Shown here: positions 26,473 through 35,870 of the stretch, one piece after another
Layout of the letters: each line of letters begins with the position of its first letter
Position numbering within the stretch: position 1 is the first letter of the stretch
NCBI GenBank assembly: GCA_902595805.1
Contig: CACJRM010000003.1
Coordinates: 35,849 to 99,848, forward strand
Length of the DNA: 64,000 bases
Reading direction: 5' to 3'
Origin: an uncultured Alphaproteobacteria bacterium
Lineage (GTDB): Bacteria; Pseudomonadota; Alphaproteobacteria; HIMB59; GCA-002718135
Translations under genes and position numbers: made by a program
The notes under the pieces: model-generated
What the model was told of the DNA's origin: nothing
Seen by the model: only the letters and a program-made list of their open reading frames with translations
Databases searched by the model: none

Positions 26473-27265
26473 TATACTTCAAAAAATTTGTGAAGATAAA
26501 TCTAAAGAATTAGAAGAAACAAAGAAAAGATGTTCTTTTAAAACATTAGAAAAATTAATTTCCTCAAAATTAGAGAAACGTGAATTTAAAGAAAAATTAC
26601 TTTCAGCTCAAAAAAATAAAAAAAATTTTATAATTGGCGAAGTAAAAAAACAAAGTCCAAGTGCAGGTGAAATAATTTCAGATTATAAACCAGAAGATAT
26701 TGCTATTTTATATGAAAGATCAGGTGTTGGAGCATTATCGATTTTAACAGAAAGTAAATATTTTTTAGGCAATATTGATCATTTGTCTCTGGTTAAAAAC
26801 AAAACAAATTTACCTATTTTAAGAAAAGATTTTATTATTGATAAATATCAAATTTTAGAAAGTAAGATTTATCAAGCAGACTGTATATTGTTAATTTTAT
26901 CAATATTATCAGATGATCAGGCAATAGAATTTATAAATTATGCAAATGAATTAAAATTAGATTGTATTATAGAGGTTCATGATGAAGACGAACTGAAAAG
27001 AGCAATTAAATTAGACTACCCTGTTATCGGAATTAATAATAGAAACCTTAAAAGTCTTGAAATCAATTTAAATAACTCAATAAATTTGAATCAAAATTTA
27101 ACAAATGATTATATTTTAATTGCAGAGAGTGGAATTAAAACTTCTGATGATATAAAAAAATTTAATTCAACAGGAATTTATAATTTTTTAATTGGAGAAA
27201 GTTTGTTAAAATCTAAAAACAAAGAAAAGAAAATTGGAGAATTACTTTTAAATGAGTCATATTAA
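26465..27265 (+). CDS. trpC: Indole-3-glycerol-phosphate synthase
   Basis: A 266-residue TIM-barrel enzyme that closes the indole ring. Motifs: IGEVKKQSPSAG near 57-68 (catalytic lysine), LTESKYFLG, LRKDFIID (second lysine), IIEVHDEDEL, IGINNRNL and AESGI. No TrpF domain is fused, so phosphoribosylanthranilate isomerase and TrpAB must be encoded elsewhere. It overlaps moaC by 14 bases. Confidence 0.97.
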   Translation: MSNILQKICEDKSKELEETKKRCSFKTLEKLISSKLEKREFKEKLLSAQKNKKNFIIGEVKKQSPSAGEIISDYKPEDIAILYERSGVGALSILTESKYFLGNIDHLSLVKNKTNLPILRKDFIIDKYQILESKIYQADCILLILSILSDDQAIEFINYANELKLDCIIEVHDEDELKRAIKLDYPVIGINNRNLKSLEINLNNSINLNQNLTNDYILIAESGIKTSDDIKKFNSTGIYNFLIGESLLKSKNKEKKIGELLLNESY

Positions 27266-27707
27266 TAAAAAAGGAAATCCTTATATAATTGACATATCAA
27301 ATAAAGATGTCACAGAAAGATTAGCAGTTGCCTCAGGTGAAATTAAATTTGATAAAGAAACGTATAAAAAAATAAAATCATTTGAAACTAAAAAAGGGAA
27401 CCTTGAAAAAACTGCAATTATTGGTGGAATTATGGGAGCAAAAGAAACTTCAAGATTGATACCGCTTTGTCATAATATTCCAATCGATCACATAAATATT
27501 GAGGTTATAAAAAATGATAAAAAATTAAGTCTTATTGTCAAAAGTACAGTTAAAACAAAAGCAAATACTGGTGTTGAAATGGAGGCATTAACCGCCGTTA
27601 CAATTAGCTGTCTTACTATTTATGATATGTGTAAGTACTTAAATAAAAAAATTAAAATACAAAATATACATCTATTGTCAAAAACAGGTGGTAAATCTAA
27701 TATTTAA
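27252..27707 (+). CDS. moaC: Cyclic pyranopterin monophosphate synthase MoaC
   Basis: Second enzyme of molybdenum cofactor synthesis, after MoaA. The 151-residue protein keeps the family motifs MVDIS-like IIDISNKDVTERLAVA, AKETSRLIPLCHNIP and KTKANTGVEMEALTAVT. It directly follows trpC, a common alphaproteobacterial order, but the usual next gene moeA is absent and lexA follows instead. Whether the rest of the cofactor pathway exists cannot be seen here. Confidence 0.95.
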   Translation: MSHINKKGNPYIIDISNKDVTERLAVASGEIKFDKETYKKIKSFETKKGNLEKTAIIGGIMGAKETSRLIPLCHNIPIDHINIEVIKNDKKLSLIVKSTVKTKANTGVEMEALTAVTISCLTIYDMCKYLNKKIKIQNIHLLSKTGGKSNI

Positions 27708-27735
27708 CTGACTGAAAAATAAAGATATTATATTT

Positions 27736-27770
27736 GTTCTTGTTTTGATCCTAAAGAACATATATAGAAC
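27736..27770 (+). promoter_or_regulatory. lexA promoter with two SOS (LexA) boxes
   Basis: A perfect alphaproteobacterial SOS box, GAAC-N7-GAAC, lies at 27756-27770. A near-match, GTTC-N7-GATC, lies 5 bases upstream at 27736-27750. They cover the two elements of a plausible promoter: TTGTTT (27740-27745), 17 bases, TATAGA (27763-27768). LexA bound here would block its own transcription, so autoregulation is strongly suggested. Confidence 0.8.
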
Positions 27771-27774
27771 GATT

Positions 27775-28401
27775 ATGCTTACTAAAAAACAAAAAGAGCT
27801 ATACGATTATTTAAAAAATTACATTTCAAGTAATGAAATTTCCCCTTCTTTTGAGGAAATGAAAAGTGCAGTTAATCTGAAATCAAAGTCAGGTATTCAT
27901 AGATTAATAACAAGTCTAGAAGAAAGAGGTTTTATTAAAAGATTAAAGCACAAAGCAAGAGCAATGGAAATTATTAATAAAGATAATATTGATAATAAAA
28001 ATTCTTCGTCGAATAGCATTAATATACCATTAATAGGTGCAATAGCTGCAGGTGAAGCAATAGAGGCTATTGAAAATGCTGATGAATTTGTTTCAGTGCC
28101 CTCCTCAATGACATCACCAAATGCTAAATATTTTGGATTAAAAGTAAAAGGTCTATCTATGATAGATAAAGGAATATTTGACGGTGATATTGCTGTGATA
28201 AAAAAGACAAATAATGTTGAAAATGGAAAAATTGCAGCTGTTATTACACAAGATAACGAGGTTACTCTAAAAACTATTAAATTTGATCGAAATAAGGTTT
28301 TGTTAATTCCTGCTAATCAAAGTTTTCAGACAAAGGAATATGAAGCAGGTGAAATCCAAGTCCAAGGGACTTTATCTGGTATTATAAGAAAATATAATTA
28401 A
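27775..28401 (+). CDS. lexA: LexA repressor
   Basis: SOS-response repressor and self-cleaving serine protease. From ATG 27775 the protein has 208 residues: a winged helix-turn-helix (about 1-65), then the S24 protease domain with the A92-G93 cleavage site (AIAAGEA), catalytic S128 (GLSMIDKG) and K166 (EVTLKTIKF). An ATG at 27745 would add ten residues but lies inside the operator region, so I reject it. The start codon is only 6 bases past the predicted -10, implying a leaderless transcript. Upstream neighbour is moaC. Confidence 0.96.
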   Translation: MLTKKQKELYDYLKNYISSNEISPSFEEMKSAVNLKSKSGIHRLITSLEERGFIKRLKHKARAMEIINKDNIDNKNSSSNSINIPLIGAIAAGEAIEAIENADEFVSVPSSMTSPNAKYFGLKVKGLSMIDKGIFDGDIAVIKKTNNVENGKIAAVITQDNEVTLKTIKFDRNKVLLIPANQSFQTKEYEAGEIQVQGTLSGIIRKYN

Positions 28402-28421
28402 TAGTTTGTCTTAATATTAAG

Positions 28422-29822
28422 ATGACTATGTTACAAACACGATTTGCACCCTCTCCTACTGGCAATCTACATCTTGGAGGTGCTAGAACTGCTTTAATTA
28501 ATTATATTGTAAGTAAGAAATCAGCATCATCTAAATTTTACTTAAGAATTGAAGATACAGATCATGAAAGATCAAAACAAGAATACACAGATAACATAAC
28601 TAATTCATTAAAATGGCTTGGGCTTAATTGGGATGAAGAAATTCAAGTTCAATCTAAAAGATCATCAAGGCATCAAGAAATTGCTAGAGAATTACTTCAA
28701 AAAAAACAAGCTTTTAAATGCGTATGTTCTGAAGAAAAAATAGCTAGCCAAAGAAAGTTAATTAAAGAAAATAAAAATTATTCTAAAAAAATATGTACTG
28801 AATGTAAAAATGATAATGATATTCAAAGTAGAGATGAAGGTTTTGTAGTTAGATTGGATGTACCGGATGAAGGCAATTTAAAAATTAAAGATACAATTCA
28901 GGGAGACGTTACAGTAGAAAATATAGAGTTAGATGATTTTATTTTACTAAGAAAAGATCAATCACCAACGTATATGTTATCTGTAGTAGTGGATGATCAT
29001 GATTTAGGAGTCAATTATATTATTAGAGGTGACGATCATTTTATTAATACTTTTAGACAATACTACATATATAAATTTATGAATTGGGATATACCTCAAT
29101 ATGCTCATATTCCTCTTATTCACGGAGAAGATGGAACAAAATTATCAAAAAGACATGGTGCCGTAAATATTTTAGATTTAAAAAAAGACGGTTATTTAAA
29201 AGAAGCAATTATTAACAATCTTATACTTTTAGGTTGGTCAAATAACCAAGAGAAATCAGAAACTATTGAATTAGAGGAAATAATTGAAAATTTTGAAATA
29301 TCAAATTTATCTAAATCATCTAGTATATTTAGTTTTGATAAATTAGATTTTTTTAATAATTTTTATTTAAGAAAAGAAAACGGAATAGAAAAATTCATAA
29401 ACTTTTGTGAAAGTGATCTTGAATTAAATAAATATCTACAAAAAGATGAGACAAAAATGAAAAATATTTTTAATGTTTATAAAAAAGATATGAAAAAACT
29501 AAGTGATTTGAATGATACAATTAAAGTTTATTTTGATGAAAATTATAAAATAAATAAGACAGGAAAATTGACCTCAGAATTTAATAGTATTTTTAAAGAA
29601 TTTTTAAATTTAATTGGGGAAATAAATGATTGGAATAGGGATAATATTCAAAATGTCATAAATGATTTTTTAAAGAATAATAAAATTAAATTCCCTGTTT
29701 TAGGTAAACCAATAAGATTTTTACTAATAAATTCCTATCAAGGGCCTTCAATTTCTGATATTTTTGTAATATTAGGTAAAAAAGATACTATTGATAGATT
29801 AAATCAATATAGAGATAATTAA
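28422..29822 (+). CDS. gltX: Glutamyl-tRNA synthetase
   Basis: Class I aminoacyl-tRNA synthetase, 466 residues. The HIGH-type motif is [11 protein letters not shown] near 10-20 and the KMSKS-type motif is KLSKRHG. A zinc-like cysteine set appears in the KCVCSEE and [10 protein letters not shown] stretch (about 99-128). ATG 28422 and ATG 28428 are both possible starts. Alphaproteobacteria often carry two GltX proteins, one charging tRNA-Gln; only one is seen in this window. It follows lexA by 20 bases, and gltA begins 2 bases after its stop. Confidence 0.96.
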   Translation: MTMLQTRFAPSPTGNLHLGGARTALINYIVSKKSASSKFYLRIEDTDHERSKQEYTDNITNSLKWLGLNWDEEIQVQSKRSSRHQEIARELLQKKQAFKCVCSEEKIASQRKLIKENKNYSKKICTECKNDNDIQSRDEGFVVRLDVPDEGNLKIKDTIQGDVTVENIELDDFILLRKDQSPTYMLSVVVDDHDLGVNYIIRGDDHFINTFRQYYIYKFMNWDIPQYAHIPLIHGEDGTKLSKRHGAVNILDLKKDGYLKEAIINNLILLGWSNNQEKSETIELEEIIENFEISNLSKSSSIFSFDKLDFFNNFYLRKENGIEKFINFCESDLELNKYLQKDETKMKNIFNVYKKDMKKLSDLNDTIKVYFDENYKINKTGKLTSEFNSIFKEFLNLIGEINDWNRDNIQNVINDFLKNNKIKFPVLGKPIRFLLINSYQGPSISDIFVILGKKDTIDRLNQYRDN

Positions 29823-29824
29823 AT

Positions 29825-31183
29825 ATGGCTGATTACGAGGATAAAAAAGTTAACGATAAACAGTTTACTCTATTCAACAATGAGAGTGGTAAATCGTATC
29901 AAATTCCACTTATTGAAAGTAAAGATGGTCCGAATGTTTTGGATATTCGTAAACTTTATCAAGAAACAGGTTTATTTACTTTTGATCCAGGTTTTACTTC
30001 AACTGCATCATGTGAATCTGGAATAACATATATAGATGGTGAAAAAGGAATTCTTCGTCATAGAGGCTATGATATACACGATTTGGCATCTAAAAGTGAA
30101 TTTCTTGAAGTTTGTTATCTTTTACTGCACGGTGAATTACCGTCTCCTGAAGACAAGCAGAAATTTACAGATGTAATAACCAATCATACAATGTTGCATG
30201 AGCAACTAGTAAATTTATACAGAGGTTTTCGTAGAGATGCGCACCCTATGGCAATTATGGTAGGTGTTGTTGGCGCCCTTTCCGCCTTTTATCATGACAG
30301 TACTGATTTTTCAGACATAAATCAAAGAATGATAGCTTGTCATAGATTAATAGCAAAGATTCCTACAATAGGTGCAATGGCTTACAAATATTACATTGGA
30401 CAACCATTTGTTTATCCAAGAAATGATCTTTCTTATGCAGAAAATTTTTTATACATGACATTTTCTGTACCAACAGAAGATTACAAGGTGAGTCCAAAAA
30501 TTGTAAGAGCAATGGATAGATTTTTTACTTTGCATGCTGATCATGAACAAAATGCATCCACCTCAACTGTAAGATTGGCAGGTTCATCTGGTGCAAATCC
30601 TTTTGCTTGTATTGCTGCTGGTATTGCATCTTTATGGGGACCAGCTCATGGTGGAGCCAATGAAGCAGTAATTAAAATGTTAGAAGAGATTGGTGACGTA
30701 TCAAATATACAAAAATTTATTGATAAAGCTAAGGATAAAAATGACTCTTTTAGATTAATGGGTTTTGGACATAGAGTTTACAAAAACTATGATCCAAGAG
30801 CCACTGTGATGAAAGAAAGTGCTCATGAGGTTTTAGAAGAGTTAAATATGCAAGATGATCCATTGCTAAAAATTGCAATAGAATTAGAAAAAATAGCTCT
30901 AAAAGATGAATATTTTATTAGTAAAAAATTATTTCCAAATGTAGATTTCTATTCAGGCATAATTCTAAAAGCATTAGGTTTCCCTACAAGTATGTTTACT
31001 GTGCTATTTGCAATAGGAAGAACAGTAGGATGGATATCACAATGGAAAGAAATGATAGAAGATCCTATTAATAAAATTGGCAGACCTCGTCAATTATACA
31101 CTGGTTATAAAGCTAGACCTTATCAAGTTGAATCTTCTAGAGAAAAAAAATCAATTTTTAATTGGCTTTGGAAGAAGGATTAA
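29825..31183 (+). CDS. gltA: Citrate synthase
   Basis: First TCA-cycle enzyme, acetyl-CoA plus oxaloacetate to citrate. The 452-residue protein is the larger type II form with an N-terminal beta-rich extension (about 1-50). Active-site motifs are GPAHGGANE (first active histidine) and [14 protein letters not shown] (second histidine, with the aspartate in VDFYSGI). The order gltX-gltA-lpxB (convergent) is an alphaproteobacterial hallmark. Its last 26 bases overlap the convergent lpxB gene. Confidence 0.97.
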   Translation: MADYEDKKVNDKQFTLFNNESGKSYQIPLIESKDGPNVLDIRKLYQETGLFTFDPGFTSTASCESGITYIDGEKGILRHRGYDIHDLASKSEFLEVCYLLLHGELPSPEDKQKFTDVITNHTMLHEQLVNLYRGFRRDAHPMAIMVGVVGALSAFYHDSTDFSDINQRMIACHRLIAKIPTIGAMAYKYYIGQPFVYPRNDLSYAENFLYMTFSVPTEDYKVSPKIVRAMDRFFTLHADHEQNASTSTVRLAGSSGANPFACIAAGIASLWGPAHGGANEAVIKMLEEIGDVSNIQKFIDKAKDKNDSFRLMGFGHRVYKNYDPRATVMKESAHEVLEELNMQDDPLLKIAIELEKIALKDEYFISKKLFPNVDFYSGIILKALGFPTSMFTVLFAIGRTVGWISQWKEMIEDPINKIGRPRQLYTGYKARPYQVESSREKKSIFNWLWKKD

Positions 31184-32285
31184 TTAACTTATTTATACGA
31201 TTAACACTCACATCATAAGGACTAAAATCATTAACAATTTCTTTAAGATACATATTAATTGAGTTGATTTGAGTTTCTTGTTTTTTTCTATCATTCAATA
31301 AATTTAAAAAAATATTTAATAATTTTTTTTCATTTAAATTTGAGTTAACAACTTCTGGAATAATCATTTGGTTACTTATAATATTTATTAGATTTGCATA
31401 TTTCACTCTTACAAAAGGCTTAATTAAAATTTCTGTGAAATAATTAAGTTTATAGATTACTATTTGAGGAATATTCCTTTTGGCGATTTCTAAGGAGGCA
31501 GTACCAGAGCAAGTTATACTTATGTAAACATCTTCATAATATTCGTCAAATTTACTTATATCAGTTGAGATTATAGTCTCAGTTTTCCATTGCTTAGTAA
31601 TTTCTTTAATTAAAGATGCAAGATGAGGCAAAGTTGGAATAAATATTTTATAATTTAGATTACTGTTAGATATATATTTTTCAATATAACTAAAATATTT
31701 CATAAGTTTTAATACTTCATTTTGTCTACTACCCGGTAAAAAAGAAAGGTATCTATTTGTTCCTTTATTTTCTCTTTTTTTTATATGAAAAATTGGATGC
31801 CCAATAAAAGTTTTATTTAGATTATCAAAATTAAAATATTTTTTTTCAAAATTAAACAATAAAAAAATTTCATCAAAAATATTTGCAAATTTCTTTGACC
31901 TATATGATCGCCAAGCCCAAACAGTTGGAGCAACTACATGTATTATTTTATTCTTATAATTGGATTTTCTTAATTGGTTCACAAGGTTATAGTTAAAATC
32001 TGGTGAGTCTATAGTTAAAACTAAATCATACTCATTTTTAATAATATAGTTTTTTATTCTTCTTATCATTTTTAAATATTTTGAAATTGAAAGTATTATT
32101 TCGAAAAGCCCTATAGATTTAAATTCTGATAAATCATAAATTTTATTAGAAATATATTTTTCAGATTGTTTGCCACAAACTCCATCGAATTGGTATTTAT
32201 CTATATTCATTCTTGATAAAATATTTGAACAAATATTTTCACCAGATTGTTCCGTACAACAAACAAAAATTTTTATTTTTTTCAA
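31158..32285 (-). CDS. lpxB: Lipid-A-disaccharide synthase
   Basis: GT-B glycosyltransferase that joins lipid X to UDP-2,3-diacylglucosamine at the inner membrane. The 375-residue protein shows [15 protein letters not shown] near 119-133, IGHPIF and [12 protein letters not shown], all family signatures. The N-terminal glycine-rich motif, usually GEASGD, is changed here to TEQSGE. The start is TTG, embedded in the lpxI stop (TTGA). It ends the rpsB-to-lpxB block and overlaps gltA tail to tail. Confidence 0.93.
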   Translation of the reverse strand: MKKIKIFVCCTEQSGENICSNILSRMNIDKYQFDGVCGKQSEKYISNKIYDLSEFKSIGLFEIILSISKYLKMIRRIKNYIIKNEYDLVLTIDSPDFNYNLVNQLRKSNYKNKIIHVVAPTVWAWRSYRSKKFANIFDEIFLLFNFEKKYFNFDNLNKTFIGHPIFHIKKRENKGTNRYLSFLPGSRQNEVLKLMKYFSYIEKYISNSNLNYKIFIPTLPHLASLIKEITKQWKTETIISTDISKFDEYYEDVYISITCSGTASLEIAKRNIPQIVIYKLNYFTEILIKPFVRVKYANLINIISNQMIIPEVVNSNLNEKKLLNIFLNLLNDRKKQETQINSINMYLKEIVNDFSPYDVSVNRINKLINPSSKAN

Positions 32286-33094
32286 TTTAGATCAACTGAT
32301 GAGATGAATAAGTTATTTTGACTAGCATAATCAATAATTTTTTTCTTATCTAAAATTAAACACTTATTTTTTTGCAAAAATACACCTTCATAATTATATT
32401 TTTTTAAATTTTTCATTGTATCTAATCCAATTAAAGGAATATCAATTAGATTACTCTGGTTTTGTTTTGAAAATTTAAATAACACACCTTTATCATCTTT
32501 TCTTTTATATTCTTTACATCTTTTTAACAATTCATCTGTTCCTTCTATAGCTTCTAATCCCAAAACTAATTGATTTTGAATTATCATAGCCTGACCAACA
32601 TCTAATTTCTTGTAAATTTGATATATTGATTTTGCTTTTTTTAAATTTAGAATTGCATTTTTAGAAGGCTTGATTTTTGTTAAATTTATTTCAGTTGAAA
32701 ATAATTCCTTGCAATATTTTGTCCAATTAAAAAAAATATATCCTTTAGTTTCAAAGTATTTTTTCAAACTCATTAAAAGATTGTTGTCACCTTTTTTTTC
32801 TAAAAGAAGACTTTTAGCAAGTAACAATGTCGGCAAATCAAAACCTAAATCTTTAATGCCAGGTCTTTTTATACTTCCAGCAAATATTATATGTTTTATC
32901 TTATTTGAATCTAAAACTTTAAAGATTTTTTTTACTGACAAGATATCTAAATCTACAACATGTTGGTTGTTATAAAATTTATTATTTTTATTATTTAAAG
33001 ATAAAAATGTAACATCGTAATTTTTATTTAATAGTGATTTACCAATATATAGAGGCAAATTACCATCCCCAGCAATTATTCCTATTTTAATCAT
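32282..33094 (-). CDS. lpxI: UDP-2,3-diacylglucosamine pyrophosphatase LpxI
   Basis: Cleaves UDP-2,3-diacylglucosamine to lipid X; LpxI replaces LpxH in alphaproteobacteria. The 270-residue protein opens with IGIIAGDGNLPLYIG, has IFAGSIKRPG near 75-84 and a C-terminal half with DVGQAMIIQNQLVLGLEAIEGTD (seen from VGQAMII) and KDDKGVLFK. I use ATG 33094, which overlaps the lpxA stop by 8 bases; a TTG two codons upstream is possible. Position between lpxA and lpxB supports the call. Confidence 0.94.
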   Translation of the reverse strand: MIKIGIIAGDGNLPLYIGKSLLNKNYDVTFLSLNNKNNKFYNNQHVVDLDILSVKKIFKVLDSNKIKHIIFAGSIKRPGIKDLGFDLPTLLLAKSLLLEKKGDNNLLMSLKKYFETKGYIFFNWTKYCKELFSTEINLTKIKPSKNAILNLKKAKSIYQIYKKLDVGQAMIIQNQLVLGLEAIEGTDELLKRCKEYKRKDDKGVLFKFSKQNQSNLIDIPLIGLDTMKNLKKYNYEGVFLQKNKCLILDKKKIIDYASQNNLFISSVDLN

Positions 33095-33872
33095 TTTCAA
33101 AAGTGGTAATACCTCTTTTTGAATTTGAATTCAGAAATTCAATCACTTCTCTAATTTCTAAAATTTCAGAAGATTCAACAAAATTATTTTTAATATTATT
33201 TTCAATTGTATCATTTTTATCAAAAATTATATGTATGAGATTTTTAACTTCATTGATTGCATTAGATGTTAACCCTTTTCTTTTTAAGCCAATTAGGTTT
33301 AAGCTTTTCAAATTTTCTCTTATTCCAGTATACAAACCATATGGAATGATATCTTTTTCAACACCACTCATACCACCAATCATCGCATATTTTCCTATTC
33401 TAACAAATTGATGAATTGCTGAATTACCTCCTAAAATTGCATTATTATCAATTTCTACATGCCCAGCAAGAGTAGCATTATTAGCTAAAATTACATTTGA
33501 TTTAATTATACAATCATGAGCTACATGCGAACCCACCATAAATAAACAATTGTCAGCTATTATTGTATTCAAACCTCCGCCATATGTACCTGGATTTACA
33601 GTCACATTTTCTCTGAATTTATTATTGCTTCCAATTTTAAGAAAGGATTTTTCATTATTGTATTTTAAATCTTGTGGATCAGAGCCTATTGAACAAAATG
33701 GATAAAAGGTATTATTATTTTCTATATTTGTTTGCCCAGTAATAGAAACATGGGAAATTAAATTGTTATCTTTTCCAATTTTAACTCCATCTCCAATAAT
33801 ACAATAAGGACCAATATTACTTGTTTCATGGATTTCTGCTTTTTTTGAAATAACAGCTGATGGATGTATCAT
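33087..33872 (-). CDS. lpxA: UDP-N-acetylglucosamine acyltransferase
   Basis: First committed step of lipid A synthesis. The 261-residue protein is a left-handed beta-helix of hexapeptide repeats over the first two thirds and a helical C-terminus. The catalytic histidine is H119 in SHVAHDCII. GMSGVEKDIIPYGLYTGIR, cited by its start GMSGVEKD, is the conserved end of the helix. A 60-base gap separates it from fabZ; it is AT-rich and no clear promoter stands out. Confidence 0.96.
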   Translation of the reverse strand: MIHPSAVISKKAEIHETSNIGPYCIIGDGVKIGKDNNLISHVSITGQTNIENNNTFYPFCSIGSDPQDLKYNNEKSFLKIGSNNKFRENVTVNPGTYGGGLNTIIADNCLFMVGSHVAHDCIIKSNVILANNATLAGHVEIDNNAILGGNSAIHQFVRIGKYAMIGGMSGVEKDIIPYGLYTGIRENLKSLNLIGLKRKGLTSNAINEVKNLIHIIFDKNDTIENNIKNNFVESSEILEIREVIEFLNSNSKRGITTFEND

Positions 33873-33932
33873 ATAAATAATTGTAATAAATTATTAAAAT
33901 ATAACTTTAAATAAATAATATATTTCGGATTA

Positions 33933-34367
33933 TTACTTATAAGTAATCATAGCTGAAAACTCTGCTTCACTAACTTTTGTATCTCCTTTAAAGCAAGAAC
34001 CCCAAAATTTATAAACATCCCTTACTCTATTAATAAATTTTACCTCAAATAATACATCCTCATTTGGCAGAATAGGTTTTCTAAATTTTGCTTTATTTAC
34101 ACTCATAAATAATACTGATTTATCTTTAAATTCTCTAAGTTTATATGATACAACTACACCTGCAGTTTGAGCCATAGCCTCAACTATGATTACACCTGGA
34201 ACTATTGGGCTACCAGGAAAATGTCCTTTAAAAAAGTATTCATCTTCAGAAAATGTCTTTTGTGATCTACCATGTTCACCAGGAATAATTATTTCGCAAG
34301 TATCAATAAATAGAAAAGGATCTCTGTGTGGAATCAATTCTTTAATTTCATGTATATTTAACTTCAT
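33933..34367 (-). CDS. fabZ: 3-hydroxyacyl-ACP dehydratase FabZ
   Basis: Dehydrates 3-hydroxyacyl-ACP in fatty-acid elongation and competes with LpxA/LpxD for the same substrate pool. A hot-dog-fold protein of 144 residues from ATG 34367, with IPHRDPFLFID at 12-22 and catalytic H49 and E63 (GHFPGSPIVPG, IVEAMAQTAG). ATG 34367 forms an ATGA overlap with the lpxD stop and gives the normal length. An ATG at 34403 would add twelve atypical residues inside lpxD. Confidence 0.96.
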   Translation of the reverse strand: MKLNIHEIKELIPHRDPFLFIDTCEIIIPGEHGRSQKTFSEDEYFFKGHFPGSPIVPGVIIVEAMAQTAGVVVSYKLREFKDKSVLFMSVNKAKFRKPILPNEDVLFEVKFINRVRDVYKFWGSCFKGDTKVSEAEFSAMITYK

Positions 34368-35356
34368 TTTTTTATAGTATTCATGATTACTTCTTTTTTC
34401 CATAATTTAATATCTTTAGCAGGGAAACCAGCAACTATTTTATTATCTGAAATATTTTTTGTCACTCCACTCTTAGCAGCAATTGTAACATTATGACCTA
34501 TAGTTAAATGACCGGATACACCAGCTTGACCACCTATCACAACTTTATTTCCTATTTTGGTACTTCCAGCCACACCTACCTGTGCAGCTATAACAGCAAA
34601 ATCTCCAATAACAACATTATGAGCTATTTGTATTAAATTATCTAAATTAGAATATTCTCCAATTATTGTTGATTCAAATACAGCTCTATCAATTGTTGTA
34701 TTTGATCCAATAGAAGAATTTTTACCAATAATAACATTTCCACTATGATTAATTTTTTGTTTTGTTTTCATTTCAAAACCAAATCCCGTACCTCCAATCC
34801 TTGCTCCTGATTTTATAGTACAATTTTCCATTATAACAGCATTTGATATGGAAACATTATCATGAACAATTACATTTTTGTTAATTATAACATTTGGACC
34901 AATACTTGAATTTGAACCAATGTATACATTTTCAAAAATTTCTGTATTGTCATCAATTGTAGAAAAAGGGTTAATTTGAACATTATTATTTATTTTAGCT
35001 TTGGGACTAATGATTGAGTATTTTGAAATGTGTCCATTTGATTTTAATTTTTGATCATTAAATATATTACTTATTAAAGCTAAGGCTAAATATGGATCGT
35101 CAACAATTATGGGTTTGCAATTTTTTGGTAAAAATTTTACAAATTTATTTTCTATTAAACAAGCTTTAGCCCTAATATTTATGAGTTCATTTAAATATTT
35201 TTGATTTGAGAAAAAAGATAAATCTTCCTTTGAAGCATTGATTATTGACTTTATGTTTAAAAATAATTCCTGATTTGAAATATTAGATTTAACTTTTAAA
35301 GAATTTTTTTCTAATATATTTTTAATTTCTAAATACTTAATTTTCTTCAAAGTCAT
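34364..35356 (-). CDS. lpxD: UDP-3-O-acylglucosamine N-acyltransferase
   Basis: Adds the N-linked hydroxyacyl chain in lipid A synthesis. The 330-residue protein has a uridine-binding N-terminal domain (1 to about 105), a long hexapeptide left-handed helix and a C-terminal helical end. Catalytic H246 sits in LIQIAHNVVIG. IGGTGFGFE near 187-195 matches the acyl-selectivity region. It overlaps skp by 20 bases. Confidence 0.96.
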   Translation of the reverse strand: MTLKKIKYLEIKNILEKNSLKVKSNISNQELFLNIKSIINASKEDLSFFSNQKYLNELINIRAKACLIENKFVKFLPKNCKPIIVDDPYLALALISNIFNDQKLKSNGHISKYSIISPKAKINNNVQINPFSTIDDNTEIFENVYIGSNSSIGPNVIINKNVIVHDNVSISNAVIMENCTIKSGARIGGTGFGFEMKTKQKINHSGNVIIGKNSSIGSNTTIDRAVFESTIIGEYSNLDNLIQIAHNVVIGDFAVIAAQVGVAGSTKIGNKVVIGGQAGVSGHLTIGHNVTIAAKSGVTKNISDNKIVAGFPAKDIKLWKKEVIMNTIKK

Positions 35357-35870
35357 TATATTCCAATAAAATATTTATTTCGTTCAATTGTTTTTTTATT
35401 AATTCTGTAATATCTATAGAGCTTGAAGCAATCAAATAGTTATTTGAATCTAAAATTAATTCAATTTCATTATTAATAGCATAATTTTCAAGTAATTGAA
35501 TTATTTCATTTAATAAAACTTCTCTCATTTTATTAATTTGTTCTTTGTAATGTAAGTTAAATTCATTAACTAAAATAGAAAATTTGTTAAATTCATCATT
35601 ATAATTATCAATCTGAATATTAATTTCATTCTGATTGAGAATTAGCTTTGAATTTTCTATTTCGTCAAAATTTTTTTTTAGTTCCATCTCTCTTTGTTCA
35701 AATAGATTTAAAAATTTTTGTTGACTAATTTCTAATTTAGTTACTGTATCAATAAATTTTTGGTTATTATCTATTATATTTTGAATATCTACTACAACCA
35801 CAGATTGGGCAATTAAAACTGAAGAAAAATTTACAATACATAAAAAAAAAATATAATTAAATATTTTCAA
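35337..35870 (-). CDS. skp: OmpH/Skp-family periplasmic chaperone
   Basis: Periplasmic holdase for unfolded outer-membrane proteins. The 177-residue protein has an N-terminal signal-like hydrophobic stretch (about 3-21), then the family start VVVVDIQNIIDNNQK, a long charged helical region (about 45-120) forming the tentacle-like coiled coil, and a short strand near the end. Start codon is TTG, overlapping the bamA stop as TTGA. Position between bamA and lpxD is the classical one. Confidence 0.88.
   Translation of the reverse strand: MKIFNYIFFLCIVNFSSVLIAQSVVVVDIQNIIDNNQKFIDTVTKLEISQQKFLNLFEQREMELKKNFDEIENSKLILNQNEINIQIDNYNDEFNKFSILVNEFNLHYKEQINKMREVLLNEIIQLLENYAINNEIELILDSNNYLIASSSIDITELIKKQLNEINILLEYNDFEEN

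Noticed and set aside
27745..27774. Upstream ATG for lexA
   Set aside because: It lies between the SOS half-sites and upstream of the predicted transcription start; LexA proteins begin at MLTKKQ-like sequence, matching ATG 27775.
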